A stretch of 64,000 bases of DNA from Glutamicibacter arilaitensis Re117. GTDB lineage: Bacteria; Actinomycetota; Actinomycetes; Actinomycetales; Micrococcaceae. This document shows positions 26,467-35,012 of the stretch, piece after piece. The stretch covers positions 1,860,001 through 1,924,000 of the forward strand of contig NC_014550.1 of assembly GCF_000197735.1 (NCBI RefSeq), in the 5' to 3' direction. Position 1 is the first letter of the stretch. Each line of letters opens with the position of its first letter. The translations under genes and the position numbers were made by a program. Under the pieces are notes generated by a model. The model was not told the origin of the DNA and did no database searches. It saw only the letters and a list, made by a program, of their open reading frames with translations.

Positions 26467-26937
26467 ATGCCACTGCTCCGCAAAAGTTTCGACGTCCCAT
26501 CTGGCACAGTCTGCCTGCAATGGACACTTGATGCATCCAGTGGCCTGATCTGGCGTGCGCTCACTGGCATTGAACCGTTGCAGCGCTGGCTCGGAACGCT
26601 CCTGAGTGGAACCTTCAGCATTGGCTCAAATGTCGAGATTGAGCATGCGCAAGACTACGTCTGCACCAGTCGAATCATCAGCTGCAAGCCTGGCCAATCA
26701 CTCGAGATGACTTGGAAATTCCCCGATGAGGATCCTTCCCAAGTCTCGTTCACCATTGAATCAACGGCTGGTTCGCAAATACTGACCGTGCGACACATCG
26801 GTCTTACCAAAGAGGTGGGCGAATACCTCACGGGGTGGCAAACCCACCTTCTATATCTGGAGGATTTCCTGAACGGTACACCCAGACCGATGTCAGACTT
26901 CTGGGGTGAGTACGAACGGGTGAAGAACGCGCCTTAG
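26467..26937 (+). CDS. SRPBCC / AHSA1-like domain protein
   Basis: 156-residue protein with the AHSA1-type START-like fold: an early strand (VCLQWTLDASSGLIWRALT), the LQRWLGTLLSG turn, and the closing helix LTGWQTHLLYLEDFLNG. Such domains bind hydrophobic ligands or act as Hsp90 co-chaperone modules; no specific job is known. The start is either GTG 26461 or ATG 26467; TAGTCT at 26454-26459 lies 7 bases before the ATG and fits a leaderless transcript. It follows the ArsR gene by 195 bases. Confidence 0.75.
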   Translation: MPLLRKSFDVPSGTVCLQWTLDASSGLIWRALTGIEPLQRWLGTLLSGTFSIGSNVEIEHAQDYVCTSRIISCKPGQSLEMTWKFPDEDPSQVSFTIESTAGSQILTVRHIGLTKEVGEYLTGWQTHLLYLEDFLNGTPRPMSDFWGEYERVKNAP

Positions 26938-27274
26938 CTCGTGTTCCACTCCCCTTATTTATCAGGTCCTGATAACCAGCTATGTGTTTCTGACCTTGAA
27001 TCTGCCACCATCAGCAAGGACTAGCCCTATTATATGCGCGTGCGCTGCCTGGCAATCTGCTGGGGCCAGGTCCACTCTAGGATCTACTTCGTGCATGAGC
27101 TATTAATCTATTGAATCGTTGAAGTGTTTGTTGGACAGTGGTCCCTCCATGCACCCTTAGATTGCGCTTATGAGCAGTCCGGCTCGTTTCGCCGAGTTCG
27201 TGGGGCAGCAGATAGGCTAGTTCCTGGCTACTAAATGGTTCACTCCCCTAGTTTTCCAAGGATGTAATCCCCTA
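26938..27274. other. Intergenic region with an isolated palindrome
   Basis: A 337-base gap with no credible gene. It is AT-richer than its surroundings. The one structured element is the 17-base palindrome at 26959-26975. Confidence 0.5.
26959..26975. promoter_or_regulatory. 17-base palindrome, possible operator
   Basis: TTATCAGGTCCTGATAA is a perfect 8-base dyad around a central T, 22 bases past the SRPBCC stop. Its length and symmetry suit a dimeric regulator, possibly the nearby ArsR-type protein. A terminator role is unlikely since there is no loop. Confidence 0.35.
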
Positions 27275-27736
27275 ATGACTCCCAGCTCTCTCTACCGTAC
27301 TGTCGCTCGCGCCGAAGCAGTCACGTGGACGATGCTCATCATCGCGCTAATTCTCAAATATGGTGTCAAGATCGGTGACTGGCCAGTGTCCATCGCCGGC
27401 TTCATCCACGGCTTCGTATTCCTGACCTACGCAACGATGGCCGTTCTGATCGGCATGAACCAGCGTTGGCGCAAGGGATTGATCGTCGGCGCTGCAGCAA
27501 CAGCTGTTGTACCGTTCCTGACGATTCCTTTCGATAAATGGCTCGAGCGCAACGGGAAGCTTGAGGGGCCTTGGCGTACCGCGGCCACCGATCACCCTGA
27601 TGATCGCAAGTGGACGGACGCCACTATGCGTTGGCTCGTTGCCCGTCCTTTGCTCACTACCGTGCTGCTCTTCATCGTGATCGTCGCGATCTTCGCAACC
27701 ATGCTGGTCGTTGGTCCTCCTGGCGGAGAACACTAG
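27275..27736 (+). CDS. DUF3817 family membrane protein
   Basis: 153-residue protein with three membrane helices (residues about 14-32, 38-60 and 125-147) matching DUF3817, a family of small actinobacterial and Bacillus (YdzA-like) integral membrane proteins. Signatures are the amphipathic start YRTVARAEAVTWTMLI and the polar-in-membrane HGFVFLTYA. No function is known. The ATG lies at 27275 and no strong ribosome site precedes it. A long terminator follows. Confidence 0.85.
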   Translation: MTPSSLYRTVARAEAVTWTMLIIALILKYGVKIGDWPVSIAGFIHGFVFLTYATMAVLIGMNQRWRKGLIVGAAATAVVPFLTIPFDKWLERNGKLEGPWRTAATDHPDDRKWTDATMRWLVARPLLTTVLLFIVIVAIFATMLVVGPPGGEH

Positions 27737-27795
27737 CCACAGGCTAGCGGTCCCCTTCAATGGGCGTGAAATAGTCCTGCTGAAGGTCCAAGAAC

Positions 27796-27840
27796 AATGG
27801 CCTGTCCAGGTACCGAATATCGGTGCCTGGACAGGCCATT
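27796..27840. terminator. Bidirectional terminator
   Basis: Twenty-one-base arms around an ATA loop, with one G-T pair, between the convergent DUF3817 and ACR3-like genes. Confidence 0.9.
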
Positions 27841-27869
27841 TGCGTATCTCGAACCAACAGCCTGCGCGG

Positions 27870-28844
27870 TCAGTTGGATTTCTGCCTGATCAATGCAGGA
27901 ATGAACCTAACCATCAGAAGCATGCCGAGCAGTTCAACAAGCGTTTGGGTGACCACAACGGTGGAAGCGAAAGCCAGTTCGACAGGCAAAGCCAATGCCA
28001 ACGGCAGGACGACCAGGGAATTCCTCGTCACGCCACTGAAGGCAACCGCTCGCAATGACTGTATGCCGAGCTTGAATATCCGCCCAATGGCCCAGGCGAT
28101 GAACACCATGAGCAAGATGAACAGCGCAAAAATCATGATGGCTTGGAAAAGGCTGCTTATCTGGGCGGCCACACCGTGGATTTGCGAACCGACGACACTG
28201 AACAAAGTTCCCATCATCAGGGGAACCATCAAGTAATCTGCCCAGTCCCCCACCACAGCAAATTCCGAATACTTGCGCGTAATCATCTGGGTGATTGCCG
28301 CGGCCGCCAGGGGAAGAACGATCAACCCCAGCAAAGAGCGCACAAACGGTTCGGGTTCGATCAATCCGGTGGTCGCCGGGCCGGCAAAAAGATACATGAA
28401 AACTGGCAGAAGCAGCACCTGCGAAACTAGCAGCAACGGAGTAGCTGCAAGTAGCTTGTGACTATCTCCGCCAGCAAGACCTGTAAACACGATGACATAG
28501 TCAACGCACGGGGCAAGAAGGACCAGCAGGACCCCGAACAGCAGTGCTTTGTCGTGGGCGATGAAGCGGGTTAGAGCGAACACGACTAGAGGTACTGCCA
28601 CAAAATTGGCGAGCATCAGGGCGCCCATGAAGCGAATGTCGCCCAGTGCGCCGGCCAGCTTGGTCAGCGGCATGCTCAGGAACGTCGCATATAACAGCAG
28701 CGCCAGAAATGGATTGATCGCAGACTGCAGTGCCGGGGCAGCAGCTGGTAGAGCCAATCCGGTCAGAACACCAGCGGCAATAGCCAGGAGATAAAGCAAG
28801 ATTTGGTGCGATTGCATCCTTGCGTACCCCGGCCAGCTGTTCAT
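27870..28844 (-). CDS. ACR3-like transporter, bile acid:sodium symporter family
   Basis: 324-residue protein with about ten membrane helices and the BASS/ACR3 fold. The segment LLAPCVDYVIVFTGLAGGD carries the Cys in the helix where ACR3 arsenite exporters keep their essential Cys, and FSGVTRNSLVVLPLALAL is the conserved second motif. True ACR3 is likely but the family also includes anion symporters, and no arsenate reductase is nearby. ATG 28844 is chosen because a TAGCAT box ends 8 bases upstream, giving a leaderless transcript; a longer frame to 28892 and a shorter start at 28817 are possible. Confidence 0.8.
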   Translation of the reverse strand: MNSWPGYARMQSHQILLYLLAIAAGVLTGLALPAAAPALQSAINPFLALLLYATFLSMPLTKLAGALGDIRFMGALMLANFVAVPLVVFALTRFIAHDKALLFGVLLVLLAPCVDYVIVFTGLAGGDSHKLLAATPLLLVSQVLLLPVFMYLFAGPATTGLIEPEPFVRSLLGLIVLPLAAAAITQMITRKYSEFAVVGDWADYLMVPLMMGTLFSVVGSQIHGVAAQISSLFQAIMIFALFILLMVFIAWAIGRIFKLGIQSLRAVAFSGVTRNSLVVLPLALALPVELAFASTVVVTQTLVELLGMLLMVRFIPALIRQKSN

Positions 28845-28901
28845 AGCTCCAATGCTAGGTGAAACGGGTGTCGGATCCTTAACCGCCGGCATGCTGCCTT
28901 A

Positions 28902-29363
28902 GTGGACTCCCGTCCTGTACGCGAAGAGACACTGCTAAGCAGAGCCCGCAGTTCTTCATCGGACTACGCGGAAACCTATGATGAGTACATGAAGGAAAGT
29001 ATTCAAAAGTGGCCGCTCTGGGCTGCCATCGATTTGGTTCTAATCATTTTGTTCGCGCTGCTCGGACGCCGTGAACACGAACATGCGTTGAGCATTGTCG
29101 GCATCTTGATGACCGCGCTGCCGTTTTTGATTGCCTACGTGATCATGACCTTGCTCTCCAAGCCGAACAAGACGATCAATAAGCTCTTCCCTGTCGGACT
29201 GCTCGTATGGATCGGCACTGTGGCCTTGGGGCTGGCACTGCGCATAGCTCTTGGCTCCACCGCAGCTGTCCCGTTCATCATCGTCGCTTTCCTGGTGCTG
29301 GGCGCATTCTTGATGGGACGCCGCTTAGTCACCTCGCTCGTTGCCCGGAAGCTAAATAAGTAG
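28902..29363 (+). CDS. Membrane protein, DUF3054-like
   Basis: 153-residue protein with four predicted membrane helices (LWAAIDLVLIILFALLG, ALSIVGILMTALPFLIAYVIM, LFPVGLLVWIGTVALGLAL, AVPFIIVAFLVLGAFLMG) that resembles DUF3054, a small actinobacterial and archaeal membrane family of unknown role. The start is open. GTG 28902 is the longest; a shorter version from ATG 28989 (124 residues, MKESIQKWPLWAAI) has TATGAT at 28977-28982, six bases before it, as for a leaderless gene, and matches the usual family length better. Confidence 0.7.
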   Translation: MDSRPVREETLLSRARSSSSDYAETYDEYMKESIQKWPLWAAIDLVLIILFALLGRREHEHALSIVGILMTALPFLIAYVIMTLLSKPNKTINKLFPVGLLVWIGTVALGLALRIALGSTAAVPFIIVAFLVLGAFLMGRRLVTSLVARKLNK

Positions 29364-29894
29364 CAGACCCAGCCCGTAGGAACCGGCTGCCACCAGGCCG
29401 CTGGAGAAGGTCCCCAGAATGAACTGTTCTGCCGCGCGGTGGTTCTTCAATTCCGAGAACCGTCCAAGCCCCTTCACGGCTAGCACGATGGCGATGCCTT
29501 CCGGCCAGCCTGCCCAGAGGCTTGCCACGATAGCGGTGCGTTCCAAGAGTCCGATCCACAGTCCACCACGCAGTGGCGAAGGGTCGGACTCTTCTTTAGC
29601 GAGCTCGACATCGTTTTTGGCAGCGAGCCGGAAAACGAGTTCAGTAAAGGGGCCACCGAAACTAATGGCGAATATGGAACTCAGGGCGATGGCGTAGACA
29701 GGCGCCAGCGGGCTCTGCTCCACCGCAGTCTGCGAAGCAGCTGCCAGCACGGCAGCGAGCAAGGCAAAGAAACCAGCCGCGACGGTGAGCCATTCGCGCG
29801 CACGAGCGCGTTTACCCATGGCATAGCCAAGGTAGGCACCGACGCACGCGATAACGGTCGCTAGGCTCAGACTCCCCCATGCGATCCAAACCAT
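29352..29894 (-). CDS. Membrane partner of the SatD-like protein
   Basis: 180-residue protein with four to five hydrophobic helices; the first (SLSLATVIACVGAYLGYAMG) begins at the N-terminus. The middle loop (AAKNDVELAKEESDPSPLRG) is cytoplasmic-looking, and a conserved-looking core is IGLLERTAIVASLWAGWPEGIAIVLAVKGLGRF. Similar proteins lie beside SatD genes in many Gram-positive bacteria. Function unknown. Its ATG directly abuts the stop of the SatD-like gene, so the two are an operon. Its 3' end overlaps the convergent DUF3054-like gene by 12 bases. Confidence 0.7.
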   Translation of the reverse strand: MVWIAWGSLSLATVIACVGAYLGYAMGKRARAREWLTVAAGFFALLAAVLAAASQTAVEQSPLAPVYAIALSSIFAISFGGPFTELVFRLAAKNDVELAKEESDPSPLRGGLWIGLLERTAIVASLWAGWPEGIAIVLAVKGLGRFSELKNHRAAEQFILGTFSSGLVAAGSYGLGLLLI

Positions 29895-30491
29895 CTACTG
29901 CTCCTTAAGCATATTCAGCTGACGATTCAGCGACTTGGCAGCTTCATCCATCATCCGGTTCGCTTCAAACCATAGCGCCGCGGACAGACGAGAAGAGACA
30001 GCTTGCTGGGTGATTCCCAATTCTTTGGCAATCTCTTGCTGGGTCATGCCCTCATCGGCCAGGGTGCCAGCTTCCCACGCTGTGGCCCGGCGCTTGGAGA
30101 CTATGCAAGCGGTCAATTGGAGCTCTGCTTCGAGCCGGGTAGCTTCATGCGATGGACCGTGGACCGCAAGGTGCGCATTGGTGTTCTTTGCGCGCTCTAC
30201 CGCGACGCGGGCAAATTCAAAGGCCGGGCCGCGGCCGGCACGCGTTTCCTCAGGTAGTGGAGTTTCAACCTGGCCGAAGCCCAGTCCGACACTCCAGTCC
30301 CCCGAAGCTGCCATCATCACTGCCAAGCGAATGGCTTCATTCGCGTCATCCAAGACAGCCTGGACTTCGTCTCCGGCCGTACGCTGAAATGGACGAACCA
30401 CGGATACCGTGGCGTTGGCTTGCTTGACTAGGGCCTCCACCTTGTCTTCAGTGGAACGGGAACGGCGCTGGTCAATGGTCAAGACAATCAT
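29895..30491 (-). CDS. SatD-like protein: cyclase-palm-like domain joined to a helix-turn-helix
   Basis: 198-residue SatD-family protein. The N-terminal domain begins MIVLTIDQRRS (Asp7), then has RTAGDEVQAVLDDANEA (Gly40-Asp41-Glu42) and WSVGLGFGQVETPLP leading to GRGPAFEFARVAVERAK. Order and spacing resemble the palm of nucleotide cyclases and GGDEF proteins, where two acidic residues bind metal; this likeness is my inference. Residues about 149-170 (MTQQEIAKELGITQQAVSSRL) form a helix-turn-helix. The start is ATG 30491, not the frame's first ATG at 30509, because a consensus leaderless promoter ends six bases before it. The membrane-protein gene follows with no gap. Confidence 0.72.
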   Translation of the reverse strand: MIVLTIDQRRSRSTEDKVEALVKQANATVSVVRPFQRTAGDEVQAVLDDANEAIRLAVMMAASGDWSVGLGFGQVETPLPEETRAGRGPAFEFARVAVERAKNTNAHLAVHGPSHEATRLEAELQLTACIVSKRRATAWEAGTLADEGMTQQEIAKELGITQQAVSSRLSAALWFEANRMMDEAAKSLNRQLNMLKEQ

Positions 30492-30497
30492 GGAACA

Positions 30498-30526
30498 ATT
30501 ATAAAACATTGTAAGACTAGATACAA
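30498..30526 (-). promoter_or_regulatory. Consensus promoter for a leaderless SatD-like gene
   Basis: On the minus strand, TTGTAT (30526-30521), a 17-base spacer and a perfect TATAAT (30503-30498) end six bases before the ATG at 30491. Transcription would begin at or beside the start codon. Confidence 0.75.
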
Positions 30527-30656
30527 ATTAAAACCTTTGTATATTGCTAAGCAGAGTGATTTTCCCATGCCTCTGATCTTCTGCTTTTCGACTAGAGTTG
30601 AGTACAGATCAACCGTCTCTTGGCAGGCGATAAGTTAGAACGGAAAGGGCACAGTG

Positions 30657-30938
30657 ATGGTCACCGCATTCGTCATGATTCAGACGGCAACTGACAGTAT
30701 CCCAGAGTGCGCACAGCAGATCTCTGCAATCTCGGGTATCAGCGAGGTGTACTCGGTCGCTGGCGACTGGGATTTGATTGCAATTGCACGAGTTAACAAG
30801 CACGAAGACCTGGCTGAAGTCATTGCGAACAAGCTATCCAAGATCCAGGGCATCCGCGGCACCCAGACGCATATCGCGTTCCGCGCTTACTCCGAGCACG
30901 ATCTTGAAGCTGCTTTTTCCCTCGGACTAGGCGACTAG
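30657..30938 (+). CDS. Stand-alone Lrp/AsnC ligand-binding (RAM) domain protein
   Basis: 93-residue protein consisting only of the Lrp/AsnC effector domain, without the DNA-binding half: MVTAFVMIQT, the GDWDLIAIARVN strand and the THIAFRAYSEHDLE end. Such demi-AsnC proteins form rings and may bind amino acids or modulate full-length Lrp proteins. ATG 30657 has GGAAAGG 8 bases upstream; GTG 30654 is in frame one codon earlier. It is convergent with trpD, a neighbour I recall from other actinobacteria. Confidence 0.87.
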   Translation: MVTAFVMIQTATDSIPECAQQISAISGISEVYSVAGDWDLIAIARVNKHEDLAEVIANKLSKIQGIRGTQTHIAFRAYSEHDLEAAFSLGLGD

Positions 30939-30956
30939 CAACAAGTACAAAAGCTA

Positions 30957-31008
30957 AAGCCGGCCTTTGGTTCACGATTGTAAAGTCGTGAACCAAAGGC
31001 CGGCTTTG
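30957..31008. terminator. Bidirectional terminator
   Basis: Perfect 22-base arms around an 8-base loop, with A and T runs at the outer ends (AAAG...CTTT), between the convergent RAM-domain gene and trpD. Confidence 0.92.
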
Positions 31009-31025
31009 TTGCCAGCCAGTTGGGG

Positions 31026-32093
31026 TTACTCCCCTACGATTGCCTGCGTGGTTGATGCCCAGGAATCCAAGGTTGCCTTCGCAGCTCCTGAATCAATGGA
31101 CTGAGCTGCCTTCTCAATGGCCAGGCGCATGCGATCTTCGAAGCTACCGTCAGCGTCATTGGCGTAAGCGACCATTCCGGCTGCCGCATTGAGCAGAACG
31201 GCATCGCGTACTGGTCCGGTGGCTCCATCGACAATCTCGCGGACAACGCCTGCGTTATGTAGGGCATCGCCACCGCGCAGATCGTCGAGTGTCGCCCGGG
31301 CAATCCCCACGTCTTGGGCGTCAAAAGTGAATTCAGAGACTTTGCCGTCGCGAACTTCCCACACACGGTTAGGCGCGGTCGTGGTCAATTCATCCAGTCC
31401 GTCGTCCCCGCGGAATACCAGTCCACGCACGTTGCGGCTTGCCAAGACGCCGGCCATGATCGGTGCCATGGTCGCATCGGAGCAGCCGATCGCTGAAGCG
31501 CTTGGCAAGGCCGGGTTGGTCAATGGGCCCATGAAGTTGAAAGCGGTTGGTACGCGCAATTGGCGTCGCGCACCGGCAACGTGGCGCATAGAGGGGTGGA
31601 AGACGTTGGCGAAGCAGAACGCAATTCCAACCTTGTTGTACACCTCTACAAGGCGCTCAATTGGTACTTCCAGGCGGACCCCCAATGCTTCGAGGACATC
31701 GGCGGAACCGGACGACGAAGAGGAGGCACGGTTCCCGTGTTTAACGATGTTCACTCCGGCGCCAGCGCAGACCAGAGTGGACATTGTCGAGATGTTGACG
31801 GTGTTCTGACGGTCACCACCGGTGCCAACAATGTCTAAAGTTTGTGCATCAATACTCAAGGGGCGCGCATTTGCCACCATGGAGTCCACCAGGCCCGTCA
31901 ATTCGGCGACGGTTTCGCCCTTGGAACGCAGTGCAACCAAGAAGCCGGCAATCTGTACGTCGCTTGCCTCGCCGGACATGATCTCATTCATCGCCCAAGC
32001 GGCCTGTTCGCGGCTGAGATCGCCACCGGTAATCAGGGTGGCCAATAGATCTGGCCACGTCGGGAACTTTTCGTTTACAAGGCTCGTTGACAC
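31026..32093 (-). CDS. trpD: Anthranilate phosphoribosyltransferase
   Basis: 355-residue enzyme that joins PRPP and anthranilate in the second step of tryptophan synthesis. Diagnostic segments are the [21 protein letters not shown] loop, [21 protein letters not shown] (the [10 protein letters not shown] motif) and the metal-binding region [10 protein letters not shown]. It is alone, away from other trp genes, as usual in actinobacteria where trpD lies next to ctaE. The GTG start at 32093 has TAGGCT seven bases upstream on the minus strand, so it may be leaderless. Confidence 0.95.
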   Translation of the reverse strand: MSTSLVNEKFPTWPDLLATLITGGDLSREQAAWAMNEIMSGEASDVQIAGFLVALRSKGETVAELTGLVDSMVANARPLSIDAQTLDIVGTGGDRQNTVNISTMSTLVCAGAGVNIVKHGNRASSSSSGSADVLEALGVRLEVPIERLVEVYNKVGIAFCFANVFHPSMRHVAGARRQLRVPTAFNFMGPLTNPALPSASAIGCSDATMAPIMAGVLASRNVRGLVFRGDDGLDELTTTAPNRVWEVRDGKVSEFTFDAQDVGIARATLDDLRGGDALHNAGVVREIVDGATGPVRDAVLLNAAAGMVAYANDADGSFEDRMRLAIEKAAQSIDSGAAKATLDSWASTTQAIVGE

Positions 32094-32380
32094 ATGAGAA
32101 AGCCTATCGAGATACCTGCTGGCTGACCCAATTCATGTCGTTAGATGATGTGGCTCAGATCGCTAAAAACGCCTTGTTTCTAGGGTTAAATAGGCCACAT
32201 TTGTGTTGCGTATATGAATGTTTCGTAAGACTCGCCGGTTCAAGCTCTACGAATTGTAGAAAGAGTTTTCTCTGTACTTCCGCATGTTTCCGCGGATGTT
32301 GCCAGCATGTGGCGCAAAAAACCTCCACGAACCCGCTTTTGCATTGGTATCTGAGGGGCATTTAGAGACATAATGTCAGT
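32094..32380. other. Divergent promoter region trpD / ctaE
   Basis: About 287 bases. On the minus side a TAGGCT box (32106-32101) sits seven bases before trpD. On the plus side CATAAT (32369-32374) lies six bases before the ctaE GTG. No other gene or hairpin of note. Confidence 0.5.
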
Positions 32381-33019
32381 GTGACAACTGCGACTCATGC
32401 CCCAAATACGACGGCGCCACATGCGCCGAACCGCCCAAACATGGTGTCGGTGGGAACGATGGTGTGGCTCTCCAGCGAGCTCATGTTCTTCGCCGCCCTC
32501 TTCGCCATGTACTTCAGCCTCCGGGCTGCCGCGCCCGAACTCTGGGCGAATGAAACTGCCAAGCTCAACGTACCGTTCGCGCTGGTTAACACCATCATCT
32601 TGGTGTCCAGCTCGTTCTCGTGCCAGCTAGGCGTGTTCCGTGCCGAAGAATTCAAGCCTCGCCGTACCGGCGGGATTTTCAACTTCAAGGAATGGGGAAT
32701 GATTGAATGGTTCATTCTGACCTTCTTCCTTGGAGCGATCTTCGTTTCGGTCCAGGCCTACGAATACGCTGTCCTAGTTAGCGAGGGCGTGGCATTCAAC
32801 TCGAACTCCTACGCTTCGGCCTTCTACATTACGACCGGCTTCCACGGCATTCACGTCGCTGGTGGTCTGATTGCATTCTTGCTGATCATTGGTCGTGCGA
32901 TGCTGGCTAAGAAGTTTGGTCACTTCGAAGCAACCGGCTCCATCGTTGTGTCCTACTACTGGCACTTCGTTGACGTTGTTTGGATCGCCCTGTTCGCGAT
33001 CATCTACTTCTTGAAGTAG
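32381..33019 (+). CDS. ctaE: Cytochrome c oxidase subunit III (CtaE)
   Basis: 212-residue subunit III of the aa3 oxidase, with five membrane helices as usual for actinobacteria. Recognisable segments are VGTMVWLSSELMFFAALFAMY, the Glu-containing helix AYEYAVLVSEG, ITTGFHGIHVAGGL and the terminal YYWHFVDVVWIALFAIIYF. GTG start 32381 has no ribosome site but a CATAAT box six bases before it. It leads the ctaE-qcrC-qcrA-qcrB operon, the standard order. Confidence 0.95.
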   Translation: MTTATHAPNTTAPHAPNRPNMVSVGTMVWLSSELMFFAALFAMYFSLRAAAPELWANETAKLNVPFALVNTIILVSSSFSCQLGVFRAEEFKPRRTGGIFNFKEWGMIEWFILTFFLGAIFVSVQAYEYAVLVSEGVAFNSNSYASAFYITTGFHGIHVAGGLIAFLLIIGRAMLAKKFGHFEATGSIVVSYYWHFVDVVWIALFAIIYFLK

Positions 33020-33095
33020 CAACTTGAATTCATTAGTTGCCTCAACAAGAAGTTCGGCAACACCACACCAAAGAAACTAAGTGAGGAACCAGCAA

Positions 33096-33890
33096 GTGAA
33101 GGCTCTTTCGAAAAAGCGCCGCCACCCGCTCGCCGCTGTGGCCCTGCTTCTGTTCGGATTGCTGATTACCGGCAGTCTCTACACTGCAGCGGGTAACATC
33201 AGCGAAGCGAAGGCAGCTGAGACCACTACGGCATCGCAGGCCGATGTCGAAGAAGGTCAGAAGCTTTTCGTCGCCAACTGCGCTACTTGCCACGGCATGA
33301 ATGCTGAAGGCTCCGACTCCGGTCCATCGCTGATCGGCGTAGGCGCGGCTTCTGTTGACTTCCAGGTCGGCACCGGCCGTATGCCAATGCAGATGCAGGG
33401 CCCACAGGCCCAGGTCAAGCCAGTACAGTTCGACGACGAGCAGATCTCCCAGCTGGCAGCGTATGTCGCTAGCTTGGGTGCAGGCCCAGCGATCCCTGAT
33501 GAGGAATACCTGGACACCACCCAGGGCGACGCCGCTCATGGCGGCACCATTTTCCGTGTGAACTGCGCAATGTGCCACAACGCGGCTGCTGCCGGTGGCG
33601 CACTGACCCGCGGTAAGTTCGCACCAACCCTGAGCGGTGTATCCGAAAAGCACATCTACGAAGCGATGGCTACCGGCCCACAGAACATGCCCGTGTTCAA
33701 CGACTCGAACATCACCCCTGAAGAGAAGCGTGACGTAATCACCTTCTTGAAGACCATTGAAGCCAATGGTTCTGCTGGCGGTGCAGCCCTGGGCTCCCTG
33801 GGTCCAGTTGCTGAAGGCCTGTTCACCTGGACCGCAGGTCTGGGTATCATCATTGCCTTCACCATTTGGTTGACCTCGCGTCCTTCCTAA
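33096..33890 (+). CDS. qcrC: Dihaem cytochrome c subunit QcrC of the bcc complex
   Basis: 264-residue membrane-anchored protein with two haem c sites, CATCH (near residue 65) and CAMCH (near residue 158). An N-terminal membrane helix (LAAVALLLFGLLITGSLYTA) and a C-terminal one (GLFTWTAGLGIIIAFTIWL) anchor it. The dihaem form passes electrons straight to the aa3 oxidase without a soluble cytochrome c, the actinobacterial arrangement. GTG 33096 is preferred because GAGGAA is 7 bases upstream; GTG 33081 is also in frame. Confidence 0.95.
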   Translation: MKALSKKRRHPLAAVALLLFGLLITGSLYTAAGNISEAKAAETTTASQADVEEGQKLFVANCATCHGMNAEGSDSGPSLIGVGAASVDFQVGTGRMPMQMQGPQAQVKPVQFDDEQISQLAAYVASLGAGPAIPDEEYLDTTQGDAAHGGTIFRVNCAMCHNAAAAGGALTRGKFAPTLSGVSEKHIYEAMATGPQNMPVFNDSNITPEEKRDVITFLKTIEANGSAGGAALGSLGPVAEGLFTWTAGLGIIIAFTIWLTSRPS

Positions 33891-33960
33891 GGCAAACCAC
33901 GGCCCCGGCCGTAACCATCACTACGTACATAAATTCCTAACAGAAGGATGAGAGAGAAAC

Positions 33961-35010
33961 ATGGGCGACCATAGTCACGGCAGTCCCGAAAACTCGGGCA
34001 CCGTTGCTAAGGCTGACGATGTAGCTCAGGATCGTTTCCCAGATCCGGGCTTACCACCGCATCGTCCGCGTCTCGCAGACCGCGATCCGCGCGCAGCCAA
34101 GCGACATGAGCGTCAAGTAGCGCTCCTATTTACCATCTCCATCATCGGCACGCTCTTCTTCTTCGTGGCCTACTTCGTCCTGGGCCACCTGGGCGAGATG
34201 ACTTTCGCTGAACTGCGTGTGCAGAACGCTGCACTGGGACTGGGCACCGCCTTCGCGATGCTCGGTATCGGTGTAGGTATTGTTCACTGGGCCAAGACCC
34301 TGATGCCGGATCACGAGCTCATGGAAATGCGCCACGAGATCCGCTCGGAAGAAGATCGCCAGGATGCCGTTGAGATCATCGATACCGTACTCGAAGAATC
34401 CGGCATCAAGCGTCGTCCGCTGATCCGCAACACCCTGATTGGTGCCATCGCCTTGGCTCCAATTCCGGCAATCTTCATGTTCCGCGATCTGGACCGTACC
34501 GGTAACACCGCGCACCAGATGATCGATTCCCTGCGCCACACCATGTGGGACAAGGGCATCCGTCTGACCCGCGACCCATCCGGTACCCCAATCAAGGCTT
34601 CGGATGTGCAGATCGGTTCCGCATTCCACGTGATTCCAGAAGGTCTGAACGAGACCGAGCACCCGCTGAACGAAAAGGCCAAGGCCGTTGTTCTGCTGAT
34701 GCGCATGGATCCAGCGGAAATGCAGATCTCCGAGGGACGCGAAACCTGGAACGTAGACGGCATCGTCGCCTACTCCAAGATTTGCACCCACGTTGGTTGC
34801 CCGATTGCCCTGTACGAGCAGCACACCCACCACCTGTTGTGCCCATGCCACCAGTCGACCTTCGACCTGACGCAGGAATGCAAGGTCATCTTCGGCCCAG
34901 CTGGTCACGCACTGCCACAGCTGCCAATTACCGTGGACTCCGAGGGCTACCTGGTAGCTCAGAGCGATTTCCATGAGCCAGTTGGCCCGTCCTACTGGGA
35001 GCGTGGTTAA
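33961..35010 (+). CDS. qcrA: Rieske iron-sulfur subunit QcrA
   Basis: 349-residue Rieske protein. The cluster-binding boxes are CTHVGC and CPCHQSTFD, and the fold continues through GPAGHALPQLPI. It has three membrane helices before the Rieske domain (around residues 53-75, 85-108 and 158-175), as in actinobacteria, rather than one. The last helix is the usual Tat-dependent part, which ties it to the tatAC genes here. It lies between qcrC and qcrB with only two bases before qcrB. Confidence 0.96.
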   Translation: MGDHSHGSPENSGTVAKADDVAQDRFPDPGLPPHRPRLADRDPRAAKRHERQVALLFTISIIGTLFFFVAYFVLGHLGEMTFAELRVQNAALGLGTAFAMLGIGVGIVHWAKTLMPDHELMEMRHEIRSEEDRQDAVEIIDTVLEESGIKRRPLIRNTLIGAIALAPIPAIFMFRDLDRTGNTAHQMIDSLRHTMWDKGIRLTRDPSGTPIKASDVQIGSAFHVIPEGLNETEHPLNEKAKAVVLLMRMDPAEMQISEGRETWNVDGIVAYSKICTHVGCPIALYEQHTHHLLCPCHQSTFDLTQECKVIFGPAGHALPQLPITVDSEGYLVAQSDFHEPVGPSYWERG

Positions 35011-35012
35011 TC

